In this document: piece after piece, positions 1 through 9,135 of the stretch | Position numbering within the stretch: the stretch's first letter is position 1 | How the letters are laid out: each line of letters opens with the position of its first letter | The notes under the pieces: generated by a model | What the model was told of the DNA's origin: nothing | What the model saw: only the letters and a program-made list of their open reading frames with translations | The model's database searches: none | NCBI RefSeq assembly: GCF_008360935.1 | Contig: NZ_SRXO01000012.1 | Coordinates: 1-64,000 of the forward strand | DNA: 64,000 nucleotides | Origin: Siccirubricoccus phaeus | Lineage (GTDB): Bacteria; Pseudomonadota; Alphaproteobacteria; Acetobacterales; Acetobacteraceae | Direction of reading: 5' to 3' | Made by a program: the position numbers and the translations under genes

Positions 1-114
1 TACGACCTCATCCCCAACATGCCACAGCCGCGCCTTGCGCCGCTGATGCAGGGCTTCGCCAAGGCCGTGGCAGATGCCAACCTCTTCGTGCGAGCCAACG
101 CCGGTTCAAAATGA
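1..114 (+). CDS. C-terminal end of an unidentified protein (partial)
   Basis: Only the last 37 codons lie in the window; the frame is open from base 1 and stops with TGA at 112-114. The visible tail ends in FVRANAGSK. No motif is recognisable, so no function is proposed. It converges on the antitoxin gene on the other strand, 15 bp away. Its reality as a gene rests only on the open frame and its fit between neighbours. Confidence 0.4.
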   Translation, partial: YDLIPNMPQPRLAPLMQGFAKAVADANLFVRANAGSK

Positions 115-129
115 GGGGATGGGTGAGGC

Positions 130-381
130 TCACTCCTCCTCGCCATAGAACATCCGTTCGACTTCCTCCTGACACAGGGTGTCGAAATCATCCGGGACGG
201 TGAACTCGCCCTTCATGAAGCCGATGCGCTTCTTCGCCACTTCTTGGTGGCTCTCCAGCGGCACCAATTTCGCCACCGGCTTGCCGGCCTTGGCGATGAC
301 GATGGCCTCCCCCCGCGCGGCCTGATCGACCAGCCGGGAGAGATGCGTCTTGGCGTCGTGGATATTCACCTGGGCGGCCAT
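130..381 (-). CDS. Type II toxin-antitoxin antitoxin, Phd/YefM family
   Basis: An 83-residue protein. The N-terminus reads VNIHDAKTHLSRLVDQAARG, followed by EAIVIAKAGKPVAKLVP, which is the Phd/YefM DNA-binding fold used to autorepress toxin-antitoxin operons. The acidic C-terminal tail (residues about 55-83, ending GEEE) is where such antitoxins bind the toxin. The partner, usually a PIN-domain VapC or a RelE-like toxin, should start within a few bases downstream, that is below position 130. That space is only 129 bp and shows no toxin start on the minus strand. It therefore looks like an orphan antitoxin, or one that acts with a distant toxin. The family call is firm. Confidence 0.85.
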   Translation of the reverse strand: MAAQVNIHDAKTHLSRLVDQAARGEAIVIAKAGKPVAKLVPLESHQEVAKKRIGFMKGEFTVPDDFDTLCQEEVERMFYGEEE

Positions 382-466
382 AGCGGTTAGTCTGGCGGAC
401 TAAGTCCACCTGGTCCAGCTCTCGCGGCAATGCGAGACGCCGAACGTTCCGACTTCCGACAATCGC

Positions 467-570
467 GCTAGGAGCATTTCCAATTCCGACGGAATCGCCG
501 GACGCCTCGGAAAATGCGGCGGAACAAAAAGCTGGAGCGGGTTCGCCGCGCGCAGGCAAGGTAAAACCGC
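467..570. repeat. Dispersed intergenic repeat R1, copy a
   Basis: About 100 bp, nearly identical to 7113-7215. Both contain CGGAATCGCCGGAC, CTCGGAAAATGCG and ACAAAAAGCTRGAGCGGGTT and end in AAAACCGC or GAAACCGC. It lies between the antitoxin and the UPF0262 gene, abutting the stop codon of the latter. It has no coding potential. It resembles the CTAGAGC-type intergenic repeats common in alphaproteobacteria. Confidence 0.75.
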
Positions 571-571
571 C

Positions 572-1078
572 CTACATCCGCTGATGCAGCGCGCAGACCA
601 GGGTGAAAAGCCGCCGCGCCGTCTCGAAATCCAGCCCGATCCGGCCCTCCAGCCGGGCCATCAGCAGTTCCGCGCCTTCATTGTGCAGCCCGCGGCGCCC
701 CATATCGATAGCCTGGATGCGCGCCTCCAGCCCGCCCTCGATCACCGCCCGCTCATGGCTCTCCACGATCATGTGGTAGTCCTTGATGAGCCGGCGGAAG
801 GGCCCCAGCGCCAGCGCCACCGCCCGCACCGGCACGTCCCGGGTATCGCGGATATCGAAGACCAGGCGGCCATCCCGGATGCAGAGATGCAGCAGGAAGG
901 GCCCGCCGGCGACGCCTTCGGGGTCGAAGCGGTTCTCCCGCAGCAGGTCGGCCACGGCCTGGCGGCGATCCGCCTCGGCATAGGCGGAAGGCAGCGGGGT
1001 GGCGTCGGGCAGGATGAGCTCCGCCAGCCGCCGCGCCTCCGGCGCCAGCGTGGCGGAGGCGGCGTGTCCCTTAGACAT
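572..1078 (-). CDS. UPF0262 family protein
   Basis: A 168-residue soluble protein matching the alphaproteobacterial UPF0262 family in length and pattern. It contains RFDPEGVAGGPFLLHLCI, IRDTRDVPV, GPFRRLIKDYHMIVESHERA and a conserved LHNEGAELLMARL near the C-terminus, followed by LDFETARRLFTLVCALHQRM. No biochemical function is established for the family and no catalytic motif is evident. Its start codon overlaps the end of the upstream DUF983 gene by 8 bp, so the two are probably translationally coupled. Confidence 0.85.
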   Translation of the reverse strand: MSKGHAASATLAPEARRLAELILPDATPLPSAYAEADRRQAVADLLRENRFDPEGVAGGPFLLHLCIRDGRLVFDIRDTRDVPVRAVALALGPFRRLIKDYHMIVESHERAVIEGGLEARIQAIDMGRRGLHNEGAELLMARLEGRIGLDFETARRLFTLVCALHQRM

Positions 1079-1505
1079 CGGGGCGAGGCGCAGCCGTCAC
1101 GGTCTCCGGCTCGGCCTCGACGAAGCCCAGCGCGCTCATCCAACCCACCACCGCCCCCTTCACCGGCCGCAGCAGCGCCACGCAAAGCAGGGTGAAGAGC
1201 GGCAGCCAGACGGCCATGTGCACCCACATCGGCGGCTGCCAGTTGCGCTCCACCCAGAACACTCCGGGCACCAGCAGATGGCCGACCAGGAAGATGGTGA
1301 AATAGGGCGGCGCGTCATCCGCCCGCAGCCGGCCGAGCGGCGCACCGCAATTGGCGCAGGCCGGCACCACCTTCAGATAGCCGGCGAAGACCCGCCCCTT
1401 GCCGCAGAAGGGGCAATGATTGCCCAGGCCGCGGCCAACCGCCGTCGAGAACGGCGGCGGGGGGTAGGCGGGCGGCGTGGCAAGGCGGCTGGCATCCCAG
1501 CGCAT
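1071..1505 (-). CDS. DUF983 membrane protein
   Basis: A 144-residue protein. An N-terminal zinc-ribbon-like segment (residues about 30-60) has two Cys pairs, CPFCGKG and CANCGAP. Two hydrophobic spans follow: FTIFLVGHLLVPGVFW and WLPLFTLLCVALL. This is the DUF983 arrangement, a cytoplasmic Cys4 ribbon before a small membrane domain, found across alphaproteobacteria. The start chosen is the ATG giving MRWDASRLATPP; the frame stays open further upstream but without family-like sequence. It is first in a two-gene unit with UPF0262. Its role is unknown. Confidence 0.85.
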   Translation of the reverse strand: MRWDASRLATPPAYPPPPFSTAVGRGLGNHCPFCGKGRVFAGYLKVVPACANCGAPLGRLRADDAPPYFTIFLVGHLLVPGVFWVERNWQPPMWVHMAVWLPLFTLLCVALLRPVKGAVVGWMSALGFVEAEPETVTAAPRPDV

Positions 1506-1685
1506 CCGGCAATCCTCCAATGGCGCCGGTCCGGCGCGGTCCGTTTCGGCTTGGCGGCGGGGGAAAGCCGCAATGATGCAACGCAATATCGCCCCCCGCA
1601 CAGGCATATCAAGCGTTGCGCTGCGCCCGATGTTCCCGCCGCGTCCCGGCTTGCGCCGGAAGGCCCGCCCGGGCGAGGCTGGCGC

Positions 1686-2357
1686 ATGGCCCAGCGCATC
1701 CTCGTCATCAACCCCAATTCCTCGCTCTCCTGCACCGCCGGCATCGCCGCCGCCCTGGCGCCGCTCGCCACGCCCGGCGGCCCGCGCCTCGAAGTGGTGC
1801 GGCTGGAGCAGGGGCCGCCCGCCATCGCCACCTGGCGCGACTGGTTCCAGGTGGCGGAGCCGCTCTGCCGGATGGTGGAGCGGGAGGCGGCGGACGCCTA
1901 TGTCATCGCCTGCGTCTCCGACCCCGGGCTGGAGGCGGTGCGGCTGGCCACGCCCCGGCCGGTGCTCGGCATGCTGCGCTGCGCGGTGGCGGCGGCGCTG
2001 ACCCGGGCGGAGCGCTTCGGCATCATCGGCTTCATGGAAACCAGCCGGCCGCGGCAGCGCCGGGTGCTGCAGGCCATGGGGGTGGAGGCGCGGCTCGCGG
2101 CGTTCGAGCCGCTGAACCTGCCGATGGAGGTGCTGACCGACCCGCTCGCCCCCCGCGCCCGGGTGGAGGAGGCGGCACGCCGCCTGGCGGCGGAGGGGGC
2201 GGAGGCGATCGTGCTGGGCTGCACCGGCCTGGCCGGCCATGTCGCGGCGGCGGAGGATGCTGCCGGCCTGCCGGTGATCGAGCCCTGCCTCGCCGCCGGC
2301 AGCATGGCGCTGCTGGCGCTGCGGGGTGGGGCGGTGGCGGCCCGCGCCGCCGCCTGA
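1686..2357 (+). CDS. Aspartate/glutamate (hydantoin) racemase family protein
   Basis: A 223-residue enzyme of the Asp/Glu/hydantoin racemase fold. It starts at MAQRILVINPNSS, the typical first strand and loop. It has two catalytic-cysteine regions: AYVIACVSDPGL (residues about 73-84) and AIVLGCTGLAGH (about 179-190). In this family the two cysteines act as the acid/base pair that inverts a carbon centre. The closest pattern is the hydantoin/allantoin racemase branch, given the opening INPNSS and the length. The substrate cannot be told from sequence. It is monocistronic and faces away from the DUF983/UPF0262 pair. Confidence 0.8.
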   Translation: MAQRILVINPNSSLSCTAGIAAALAPLATPGGPRLEVVRLEQGPPAIATWRDWFQVAEPLCRMVEREAADAYVIACVSDPGLEAVRLATPRPVLGMLRCAVAAALTRAERFGIIGFMETSRPRQRRVLQAMGVEARLAAFEPLNLPMEVLTDPLAPRARVEEAARRLAAEGAEAIVLGCTGLAGHVAAAEDAAGLPVIEPCLAAGSMALLALRGGAVAARAAA

Positions 2358-2632
2358 CGCCCCCGGCGCCAGGAAGAGGAGCCGGTTGGGCCGCCCGCAC
2401 GGAGCTCACGGCGGGATGCGGGAGAGGAAGCTATCGCCGGCGGGCTGGTGGCCCTGCCGCCAACGGGCAACGCCCCGGGGGATCTGGAGGCGAGGCCCCA
2501 TGCTCCCTTGGCGTCCGGCGCCCAGATGGCGGCAACACCGGGTTACCCTTCCTCACCCGGCGGCCATGGCGCGTGATGCTGGCGTCGCATGCCGCCGGCA
2601 GGCTCGGCCTCCGCCCTGGAGGGAGAGCAAGG

Positions 2633-2836
2633 ATGGCCCAGCCCCTGTTCCGCGCCGGCCTGTTCAGCCTGGTCGTATCGCTCGGCCTGCTGCCCTATTT
2701 CGGCGCCGCGGCGCGGCTGGCCAGCCCCGGCCCCGCCCGCAGCCAGGCCCTGGCCACGCCGCGCCAGCCGGCCGCGCTGCCTACCCCCGCCGAAACGCCG
2801 CGGCGCGCCCCCGGCCAGCCCCGCCTGCCGGGCTGA
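2633..2836 (+). CDS. Small exported or membrane-anchored hypothetical protein
   Basis: A 67-residue frame preceded by a good ribosome site (GGAGGGAGAGCAAGG) 5 bp before the ATG. The N-terminus has a hydrophobic span, AGLFSLVVSLGLLPYFGAAA, followed by a Pro/Ala/Arg-rich low-complexity tail. It could be a short secreted peptide or a spurious frame in GC-rich DNA. The ribosome site and signal-like segment favour a real gene. No family is recognised. Confidence 0.45.
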   Translation: MAQPLFRAGLFSLVVSLGLLPYFGAAARLASPGPARSQALATPRQPAALPTPAETPRRAPGQPRLPG

Positions 2837-3148
2837 GAGCCTGTTTCGGAAGGGGTCAGCGGCGTATCGGCCCCCCTGCAGGTCGCTGCACAACGGCATG
2901 GGAACCCGTGCCTGGCGGGTCCTTTCCGCCCCGGCGTCCTGCGTCAGCAGGCTTCTCGCATGAATTCCGTGGGTTCGCCGATGCCGCCGACATCGGCCGG
3001 CGGCGTCGCGGCCGTGCCGCGACCCTGGCCGGGACGCGGAATCCCTCGCCGATCCATGGCCCGGCTCCTGCCGAGCCGGGCTCCGGGACCGGATTGACCC
3101 CGGCTCGCCGCACCATGAAGCTGCGGCAAGGAGTTCCGGGACCAGAAC
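2837..3148. other. Intergenic region, no gene seen
   Basis: About 310 bp between the small hypothetical gene and the Bug-family gene. No open frame with protein-like composition, no tRNA and no member of the window's repeat families was found. It presumably carries the promoter of the binding-protein gene, but no convincing -35/-10 pair stands out. Confidence 0.4.
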
Positions 3149-4132
3149 ATGAAGCCTTTCACCCGCCGCGGCCTCGCCGCGACGCTTGCCGCTGCCCTGC
3201 CCGCCGCCGCTCTGCCTGAAGCCGCCCAGGCCCAGCCCTGGCCGGCCCGCCCCATCCGCTTCGTCGTCCCCTGGCCGCCCGGCGGGCTGAACGACCTGAT
3301 CGCCCGGCATTTCAACGACCGCGTCTCGGCCCGGCTCGGCCAGGTGATGGTGAACGACTTCCGGGCCGGCGCCGGCGGCCGGATCGGCGTGGCGGAAGTG
3401 GCGCGGGCGGCGCCGGACGGGCTGACCATCGGCATGGGCAATCTCGGTCCGCTGACCATCTTCCCCAACCTCTACCGCGACATCCCTTACGACGTCCGGC
3501 GCGACCTGATCCCGGTGATGATGTTCGCCGCCTCGCCCTTGGTGCTGGTGGTGAACAAGGACCTGCCGGCGCAGGACGTGGCCGGGCTGATCGCCCTGGC
3601 CAAGGCGCGGCCGGCGCAGCTCAACTACGCCTCCATCGGCATCGGCACGGCGCAGCACCTGATCTTCGAGATGTTCCGGGCGAAGGACGGCATCCGCATG
3701 GAGCACGTCCCCTATCGCGGCGCCGGCGACAGCCTGCTGGCCATCCTCGGCAACGATGTGCAGGCGGAATTCGAGACGCTGCCCTCCATCCTGCCCGCCA
3801 TCCGCGACGGCCGCGTCCGCGCGCTGGCGGTGACGACGCCGGAGCGGGTGCCGCATCTGCCGAGCGTGCCGACGCTGCGGGAGGTGGGCTACGACATCGA
3901 GGTCGCCACCTGGTATGCGGTGATCGTCCCCGCCCGCACGCCGGAGCCGATCGTCGAGCGACTCTACGCGGAGTACACCGCCATCTCCCGCTCGCCCGAG
4001 ACCCAGGCCTTCCTGGCCGAGCAGGGGCTGATCTACCTGCCCAACACGCGCGCCGAATTCGCCGCGCGGATCGAGGCGGAGACGGCCCGCTGGGGCCGCA
4101 TCATCGCGGAGCGCGGCATCAAGGTGGAATGA
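3149..4132 (+). CDS. Bug family (TctC-type) periplasmic solute-binding protein
   Basis: A 327-residue protein. The signal peptide has a twin arginine (TRRGLAATLAAALPAAALP) and is cut near AQAQPWP. The mature part shows Bug hallmarks: PIRFVVPWPPGGLNDLIAR, the ligand loop after the first strand, then GMGNLGPLTIFPNLY and LNYASIGIGTAQHLIFEMF. These proteins deliver carboxylates to tripartite tricarboxylate transporters or act as stand-alone sensors. No TctA or TctB membrane genes are adjacent, so it is an orphan as is common in this family. The ligand is unknown. Confidence 0.9.
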   Translation: MKPFTRRGLAATLAAALPAAALPEAAQAQPWPARPIRFVVPWPPGGLNDLIARHFNDRVSARLGQVMVNDFRAGAGGRIGVAEVARAAPDGLTIGMGNLGPLTIFPNLYRDIPYDVRRDLIPVMMFAASPLVLVVNKDLPAQDVAGLIALAKARPAQLNYASIGIGTAQHLIFEMFRAKDGIRMEHVPYRGAGDSLLAILGNDVQAEFETLPSILPAIRDGRVRALAVTTPERVPHLPSVPTLREVGYDIEVATWYAVIVPARTPEPIVERLYAEYTAISRSPETQAFLAEQGLIYLPNTRAEFAARIEAETARWGRIIAERGIKVE

Positions 4133-4347
4133 GGCGGCGGCGGGGCTGGCGAGGCGGCTGCCAGGACAAAGCCCCGTCACCGGCCTCGATCATGGTCTGC
4201 CATGGCATGATCGGGGCCGTCGATGGAAGGCGCCCGACGCGCCGGGCGACATGAAGAGTTCCCGGATCGCAAGGCTTCGTGATCGCCGGCCTGGGAGCAA
4301 ATTGCATTCAATATACCTCTCGCATCTGTCGGCGAGGGGAGAACACC

Positions 4348-5133
4348 ATGTCACGCAAGCTGGTGGCCGAATGCATCGGCACCTTCTGGCTGGTGCTGGG
4401 CGGTTGCGGCAGCGCCGTGCTGGCCGCCGGATTTCCCGATCTCGGGATCGGCTTCGTCGGCGTCGCCCTGGCCTTCGGGCTGACCGTGCTGACCATGGCC
4501 TATGCCATCGGCCATGTCTCGGGCTGCCACCTCAACCCGGCCGTCACCTGCGGCCTGGTGGCGGCCGGCCGCTTCCGCGCGGCGGAGGCGGTGCCCTACA
4601 TCCTGGCGCAGGTGATCGGCGCCACCATCGGCGCCCTGCTGATCTGGGCCATCGCCTCCGGCCAGCCGGGCTTCGACCTGGCGGCGAAGGGGCTGGCGAC
4701 GAATGGCTATGGCGCCGCCTCGCCGGGGCAATTCAACCTGACCGCCGGCTTCCTGACGGAGGCGGTGCTGACCGCGCTCTTCCTGCTGGTGATCCTCGGC
4801 TCCACCGCCGTGGCGGCGCCGCCGGGCTTCGCGCCCATCGCCATCGGGCTCTGCCTGACGCTGATCCACCTCATCAGCATCCCGGTGACGAATACCAGCG
4901 TGAACCCGGCGCGCAGCACCGGGCCGGCCATCGTGATGGGCGGGATCGCGCTGCAGCAGCTTTGGCTGTTCTGGGTGGCGCCGATCATCGGGGCGGTCTG
5001 CGCCGGGCTGCTGCATCGCTGGCTCTCGGCCGAGGCCGAGGAGGATGATTTCGACCTGGTCAATGCGGTGGAGGCGGCGAAGCTCGCCTCGCCCGAGCCG
5101 CTGGCGCCGATGACGGCGCGGGAGCCAAGGTAG
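4348..5133 (+). CDS. aqpZ: Aquaporin Z-like water channel
   Basis: A 261-residue MIP-family channel with six hydrophobic spans. Both pore half-helices are present: [11 protein letters not shown] (residues about 60-70) and [11 protein letters not shown] (about 182-192). The arginine after the second NPA and the early histidine fit a strict water pore rather than a glycerol channel. The start is the ATG after GGGGAGAACACC; an upstream in-frame ATG at 4279 lacks family similarity. The C-terminal 40 residues are acidic and longer than in E. coli AqpZ. It is monocistronic and followed by a hairpin. Confidence 0.92.
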   Translation: MSRKLVAECIGTFWLVLGGCGSAVLAAGFPDLGIGFVGVALAFGLTVLTMAYAIGHVSGCHLNPAVTCGLVAAGRFRAAEAVPYILAQVIGATIGALLIWAIASGQPGFDLAAKGLATNGYGAASPGQFNLTAGFLTEAVLTALFLLVILGSTAVAAPPGFAPIAIGLCLTLIHLISIPVTNTSVNPARSTGPAIVMGGIALQQLWLFWVAPIIGAVCAGLLHRWLSAEAEEDDFDLVNAVEAAKLASPEPLAPMTAREPR

Positions 5134-5160
5134 CTGCCCGGGGGCTTCACCCCCCGGCAG
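5134..5160 (+). terminator. Hairpin directly after the aquaporin gene
   Basis: A near-perfect GC-rich stem-loop begins at the base after the aqpZ stop codon: CTGCCCGGGGG, loop CTTCA, CCCCCCGGCAG. No T-tract follows, so it may act as a processing or partial termination structure rather than a classical intrinsic terminator. Confidence 0.4.
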
Positions 5161-5220
5161 GAGGCCCGTCGCGGGCAGTGGCCGTGACCCTGCACCTCCG
5201 CCGGCGCCAGGACCTTGCCC

Positions 5221-5379
5221 CGGACCCGGTCTGAGTTTTGGATCCGACGGTTCAACCAGCAGACTCAGGGCGGGGTCCGGGGGGAGGCCTTCCCCCCGGC
5301 GGGGTCCAGGGGCGGAGCCCCTGGCGGGGGTTGGGGGCGGAGCCCCCTGGGCAGAGGTTGGGGGCGGAGCCCCCTGGCG
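5221..5379. repeat. Dispersed repeat R5, copy 1, with a GC-palindrome array
   Basis: The core at 5229-5271 (GAGTTTTGGATCCGACGGTT) matches other R5 copies at 29.9, 34.8, 42.8 and 49.7 kb. It is followed by three tandem palindromic units of the form GGGGCGGAGCCCC at about 5308-5376. It lies between aqpZ and the GMC gene, upstream of the GMC start. It has no coding potential. Confidence 0.7.
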
Positions 5380-5430
5380 CCGCCTGCCGGCCCGGGGCAG
5401 CCTGCGCCATCGCTGCGCGGAGGCCCCTGC

Positions 5431-6999
5431 ATGTATGACGTGATCGTGGTCGGCGCCGGTTCCGCCGGCGCGCCCCTCGCTGCCCGCCTGTCGGAAGACC
5501 CCGGCCGCCGCGTGCTGCTGCTGGAAGCCGGCCGCGACTGGCGCGCCGCCGAGGCCCCGGCCGCGCTGCGCAGCCCCAATATCGTCCCCTTCATGCACCA
5601 CCCCGCGCATCAGGCCGAATGGCAGTGGCCCGGGCTGCTGACCCGCCGCACCGTCGCCCAGGCGCCGAAATTCTACTGGCGCGGCAAGGCCATGGGCGGC
5701 TCCTCTGCGGTGAATGCGCAGATCGCCATCCGCGGCGTCCCCGCCGCCTTCGATGCCTGGGCGGAGCTCGGCTGCGAGGGCTGGTCGGCGCGCGATGTCC
5801 TCCCGCTTTACGACCTTATCGAGGACGACGCCGATTTCGCCGCCCCCGGCAGGCGCCAGGGCGGGCCCTTGCCGGTCTGGCGCGCGCCGCTCGCCGCCTG
5901 GGGTGCGGTGGATCTGGCGCTGCGGGAGGCGGCGCTGACGGATGGCCATGTGTGGAAGCCCGACCTCAACGCGCCCGAAGGCGAGGGCATTTCCTGCAAC
6001 CCGATCAACCTCCGCGACGGTCTTCGCGTCACCACCAATGACGGCTATCTGGAGCCGGCGCGCGGCCGGCCCAACCTCGAGATCCGCGGCGCGGCGCTGG
6101 TCGATCGCGTGCTGTTCTCAGGCCACGAGGCGCGCGGCGTCCGCGTGTGCTGCGGCGACGGCCCGTGGGAGGAGGTGGCGGGGCGGGAGGTGGTGCTCTG
6201 CGCCGGCGCCATCCACAGCCCGGCCATCCTGCTGCGCTCCGGCATCGGCCCGGCGGCTTCGCTGGCGGCGCTCGGCATTCCGGTGGTGCGGGACGTGCCG
6301 GCGGTGGGGCAGGGCTTCATGGACCACCCGATCCTCCGCGCCACCATGGCGCTGAAGCCGCCATACCGGGCGCAGGGCAAGGATGCCCGCCACACCAATT
6401 GCTGCGTCACCTACAGCAGCGGCCTCGCCGGGGGCGGGGAGCGGGACATGATCCTGGTCGCCTACAACCATCGCGGCCTGACCGAGGACGGGATGCCCGC
6501 CGGCCAGGGCGGCATCGGCGTGGCGCTCTACGAGGCCTTCTCCCGCGGCGAGGTCCGCCTCGTCTCCGCCGATCCCGAGGCGAACCCGGTGGTGGAAGAA
6601 AACATGCTGGCCGATCCGCGCGACCGGGAGCGCATGCGCGACGGGGTGCGCCGCCTGGCGCGGCTGGCGGCACTGCCGCCCATTGCCGCCATTGCCGAGA
6701 GCATCACCTTCGGCGACAGCGGCCTGGATTTCGCCCGCGCCGCCGCCCTGCCCGCCCCCGAGCTGGACGCGCTGATGCTGCAGGAGGCGGCGGATACCCA
6801 GCACGCCGCCGGCACCTGCCGGATGTCGGCGCATGAGGATCCGCGCGGCGCGGTGGACCCCGATCTGCGGGTGCGCGGCGTTGTCGGGCTGCGGGTCGCG
6901 GATGCCTCCATCATGCCGGCCGATTGCCGCGCCAATCTGCACTTCACCTGCGTGATGATCGGCGAGATGGCGGCAAGGCGCATGCGCGCCGGCGGCTAG
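5431..6999 (+). CDS. GMC family FAD-dependent oxidoreductase (choline dehydrogenase-like)
   Basis: A 522-residue enzyme of the glucose-methanol-choline family. It has the FAD Rossmann motif VVGAGSAGAPLAARLSE (residues 6-22), EAGRDW, then GKAMGGSSAVNAQIAIRG, the GMC signature 1. The signature 2-like GAIHSPAILLRSGIGP lies at about 265-280. Near the C-terminus are the QHAAGTCRM catalytic-His region and the RANLHFTCVMIGEM end motif. Such soluble enzymes oxidise alcohols or choline-like substrates; which one is not evident. The ATG used begins directly at the dinucleotide fold, and the frame upstream is R5 repeat. The TAG stop is formed by the CTAG end of repeat R2. Confidence 0.88.
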   Translation: MYDVIVVGAGSAGAPLAARLSEDPGRRVLLLEAGRDWRAAEAPAALRSPNIVPFMHHPAHQAEWQWPGLLTRRTVAQAPKFYWRGKAMGGSSAVNAQIAIRGVPAAFDAWAELGCEGWSARDVLPLYDLIEDDADFAAPGRRQGGPLPVWRAPLAAWGAVDLALREAALTDGHVWKPDLNAPEGEGISCNPINLRDGLRVTTNDGYLEPARGRPNLEIRGAALVDRVLFSGHEARGVRVCCGDGPWEEVAGREVVLCAGAIHSPAILLRSGIGPAASLAALGIPVVRDVPAVGQGFMDHPILRATMALKPPYRAQGKDARHTNCCVTYSSGLAGGGERDMILVAYNHRGLTEDGMPAGQGGIGVALYEAFSRGEVRLVSADPEANPVVEENMLADPRDRERMRDGVRRLARLAALPPIAAIAESITFGDSGLDFARAAALPAPELDALMLQEAADTQHAAGTCRMSAHEDPRGAVDPDLRVRGVVGLRVADASIMPADCRANLHFTCVMIGEMAARRMRAGG

Positions 7000-7058
7000 T
7001 GTCCTGCCCGCGAAGTTCGCTGGCTTTCCAGCGAACGCAGCGGACAAGCAGGCCACTG
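6996..7058. repeat. Dispersed palindromic repeat R2, variant copy
   Basis: It begins CTAGTGTCCTGC and ends GCAGGCCACTG, a terminal inverted repeat of about 10 bp around a second inner hairpin (CGCTGG/CCAGCG). It supplies the stop codon of the GMC gene. It is followed 11 bp later by a standard R2 copy. Confidence 0.6.
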
Positions 7059-7068
7059 AAAACACAAG

Positions 7069-7117
7069 CTAGTGGCCGAAGAACGAAGTCCGCAGGATTT
7101 CGTAATCAGGCCGCTAG
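7069..7117. repeat. Dispersed palindromic repeat R2, copy a
   Basis: 49 bp, CTAG at both ends, matching the reverse complement of 46231-46279. Shared blocks are CTAGTGGCC, GAACGAAG, CCGCAGGA and TTCG-AATC. The centre is itself palindromic. Confidence 0.75.
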
Positions 7118-7215
7118 ATTATTTTCAGGTCCGGCGGAATCGCCGGACGACTCGGAAAATGCGACAGGACAAAAAGCTAGAGCGGGTTCACCGAGCCCAG
7201 GCGAGGTGAAACCGC
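7113..7215. repeat. Dispersed intergenic repeat R1, copy b
   Basis: Second copy of the roughly 100-bp element at 467-570, same orientation. It carries CGGAATCGCCGGACGACTCG and ACAAAAAGCTAGAGCGGGTT. It overlaps the CTAG end of R2 copy a, showing that the repeats nest or share termini. Confidence 0.75.
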
Positions 7216-7289
7216 AGGACGAAACCTCCAGGGCCTAGGTGACCGGCCGCGATGACCGCGAACGCAACTGGGCCGGGCCCGGCAGCGGC

Positions 7290-7405
7290 CCCTCGCAACC
7301 GGACCGCCCGTTGCCCTGCCGCGGCTTCGCCGCGGCAGGCTGTGCGAGGCGCCCTCCGTCAGGCGCCTTCCGGACCCCCCCATGGCGTCGCGCAGCGGCG
7401 TCATG
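7290..7405. repeat. Dispersed repeat R4, copy a
   Basis: About 115 bp, matching the reverse complement of 32896-33025. The best block (7307-7353) contains the stem CCGCGGCTTCGCCGCGG followed by CAGGCTGTGCGAGGCGCC. Flanking parts (GCAACCGGACCGCCCG, CGCGCAGCGGCGTCATGGGG) also align loosely. No gene is contained. Confidence 0.7.
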
Positions 7406-7425
7406 GGGAGCTGGCGTCACGGGAG

Positions 7426-7668
7426 CTAGCGCCAGGCCGGCCGGCCGAGATTGACGTCACGCCCGCTGGTCAGCGCGCCACCCGCCGCGCCGGCCGCACC
7501 GCCGATCAGCGCGCCGGTGCCGACATTGCCGCCGGTCAGGGCACTGACGCCCGCGCCCGCGCCGGCGCCCAGCAAGCCGCCGGACACCGCCCGGTCACCG
7601 GTGGAATAGCCGCAAGCGCCAAGGCCCAGCGCGGCGAGGCCGAGCAGGGCAAGACAGGTCTTGCGCAT
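7426..7668 (-). CDS. Glycine-zipper lipoprotein
   Basis: An 80-residue protein with a lipoprotein signal (MRKTCLALLGLAALGLGAC, lipobox LGAC, Cys19). A glycine-rich zipper follows (residues about 28-70) with repeated GxxxG spacing, GGLLGAGAGAG and GALIGGAAGAAGG. This fits the small YMGG-like/OmpA-associated lipoproteins that insert in or line the outer membrane. It is transcribed away from mreB, and the interval 7669-7919 probably holds both promoters. The family assignment is structural; the function is unknown. Confidence 0.75.
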   Translation of the reverse strand: MRKTCLALLGLAALGLGACGYSTGDRAVSGGLLGAGAGAGVSALTGGNVGTGALIGGAAGAAGGALTSGRDVNLGRPAWR

Positions 7669-7793
7669 GATGTCTTCTCCTTATTCCCGGTTCCGGATAG
7701 GCAACGCCGCCCATCCCCCCGGGTTGCGGCGAGGCCGGCCCCCCCGGGGGCGCCGCTGGCGCGGGGCTTGAGCCGGGGCCAAGGGGCGGGTAA

Positions 7794-8963
<1,170 letters not shown>

Positions 8964-8993
8964 GAGAAGGCATGGATCGTCCCATGGCGGTGG

Positions 8994-9070
8994 GCGCATG
9001 ACGGTTCTGGCACATGGCGGTTCTGGGCGCATGACGGTTTTGGGCGCATGACGGTTCTGGGCGCATGACC
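8994..9070. repeat. 17-bp tandem repeat between mreB and mreC
   Basis: Unit GCGCATGACGGTTCTGG at 8994-9010, a 16-bp variant at 9011-9026, then 9027-9043 (one C to T), 9044-9060, and a partial unit from 9061. Each unit carries an ATG. It lies in the gap between the mreB stop and the mreC start, so it would be in the leader of the mreCD part of the transcript. Confidence 0.9.
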
Positions 9071-9135
9071 GGGGCCGGCCGGGACCCTGAACGGAAGCGG
9101 GTGCCGATGGCCTCCGCCGGGCGGGGTGCGGCCGG

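Noticed and set aside
5215-5430. N-terminal extension of the GMC oxidoreductase
   Set aside because: The upstream in-frame codons are repeat R5 and its GGGGCGGAGCCCC array; the FAD fold begins right at the ATG at 5431.
8994-9070. Possible CRISPR array
   Set aside because: Units are directly adjacent with no spacers and are only 17 bp long; there are no cas genes nearby.
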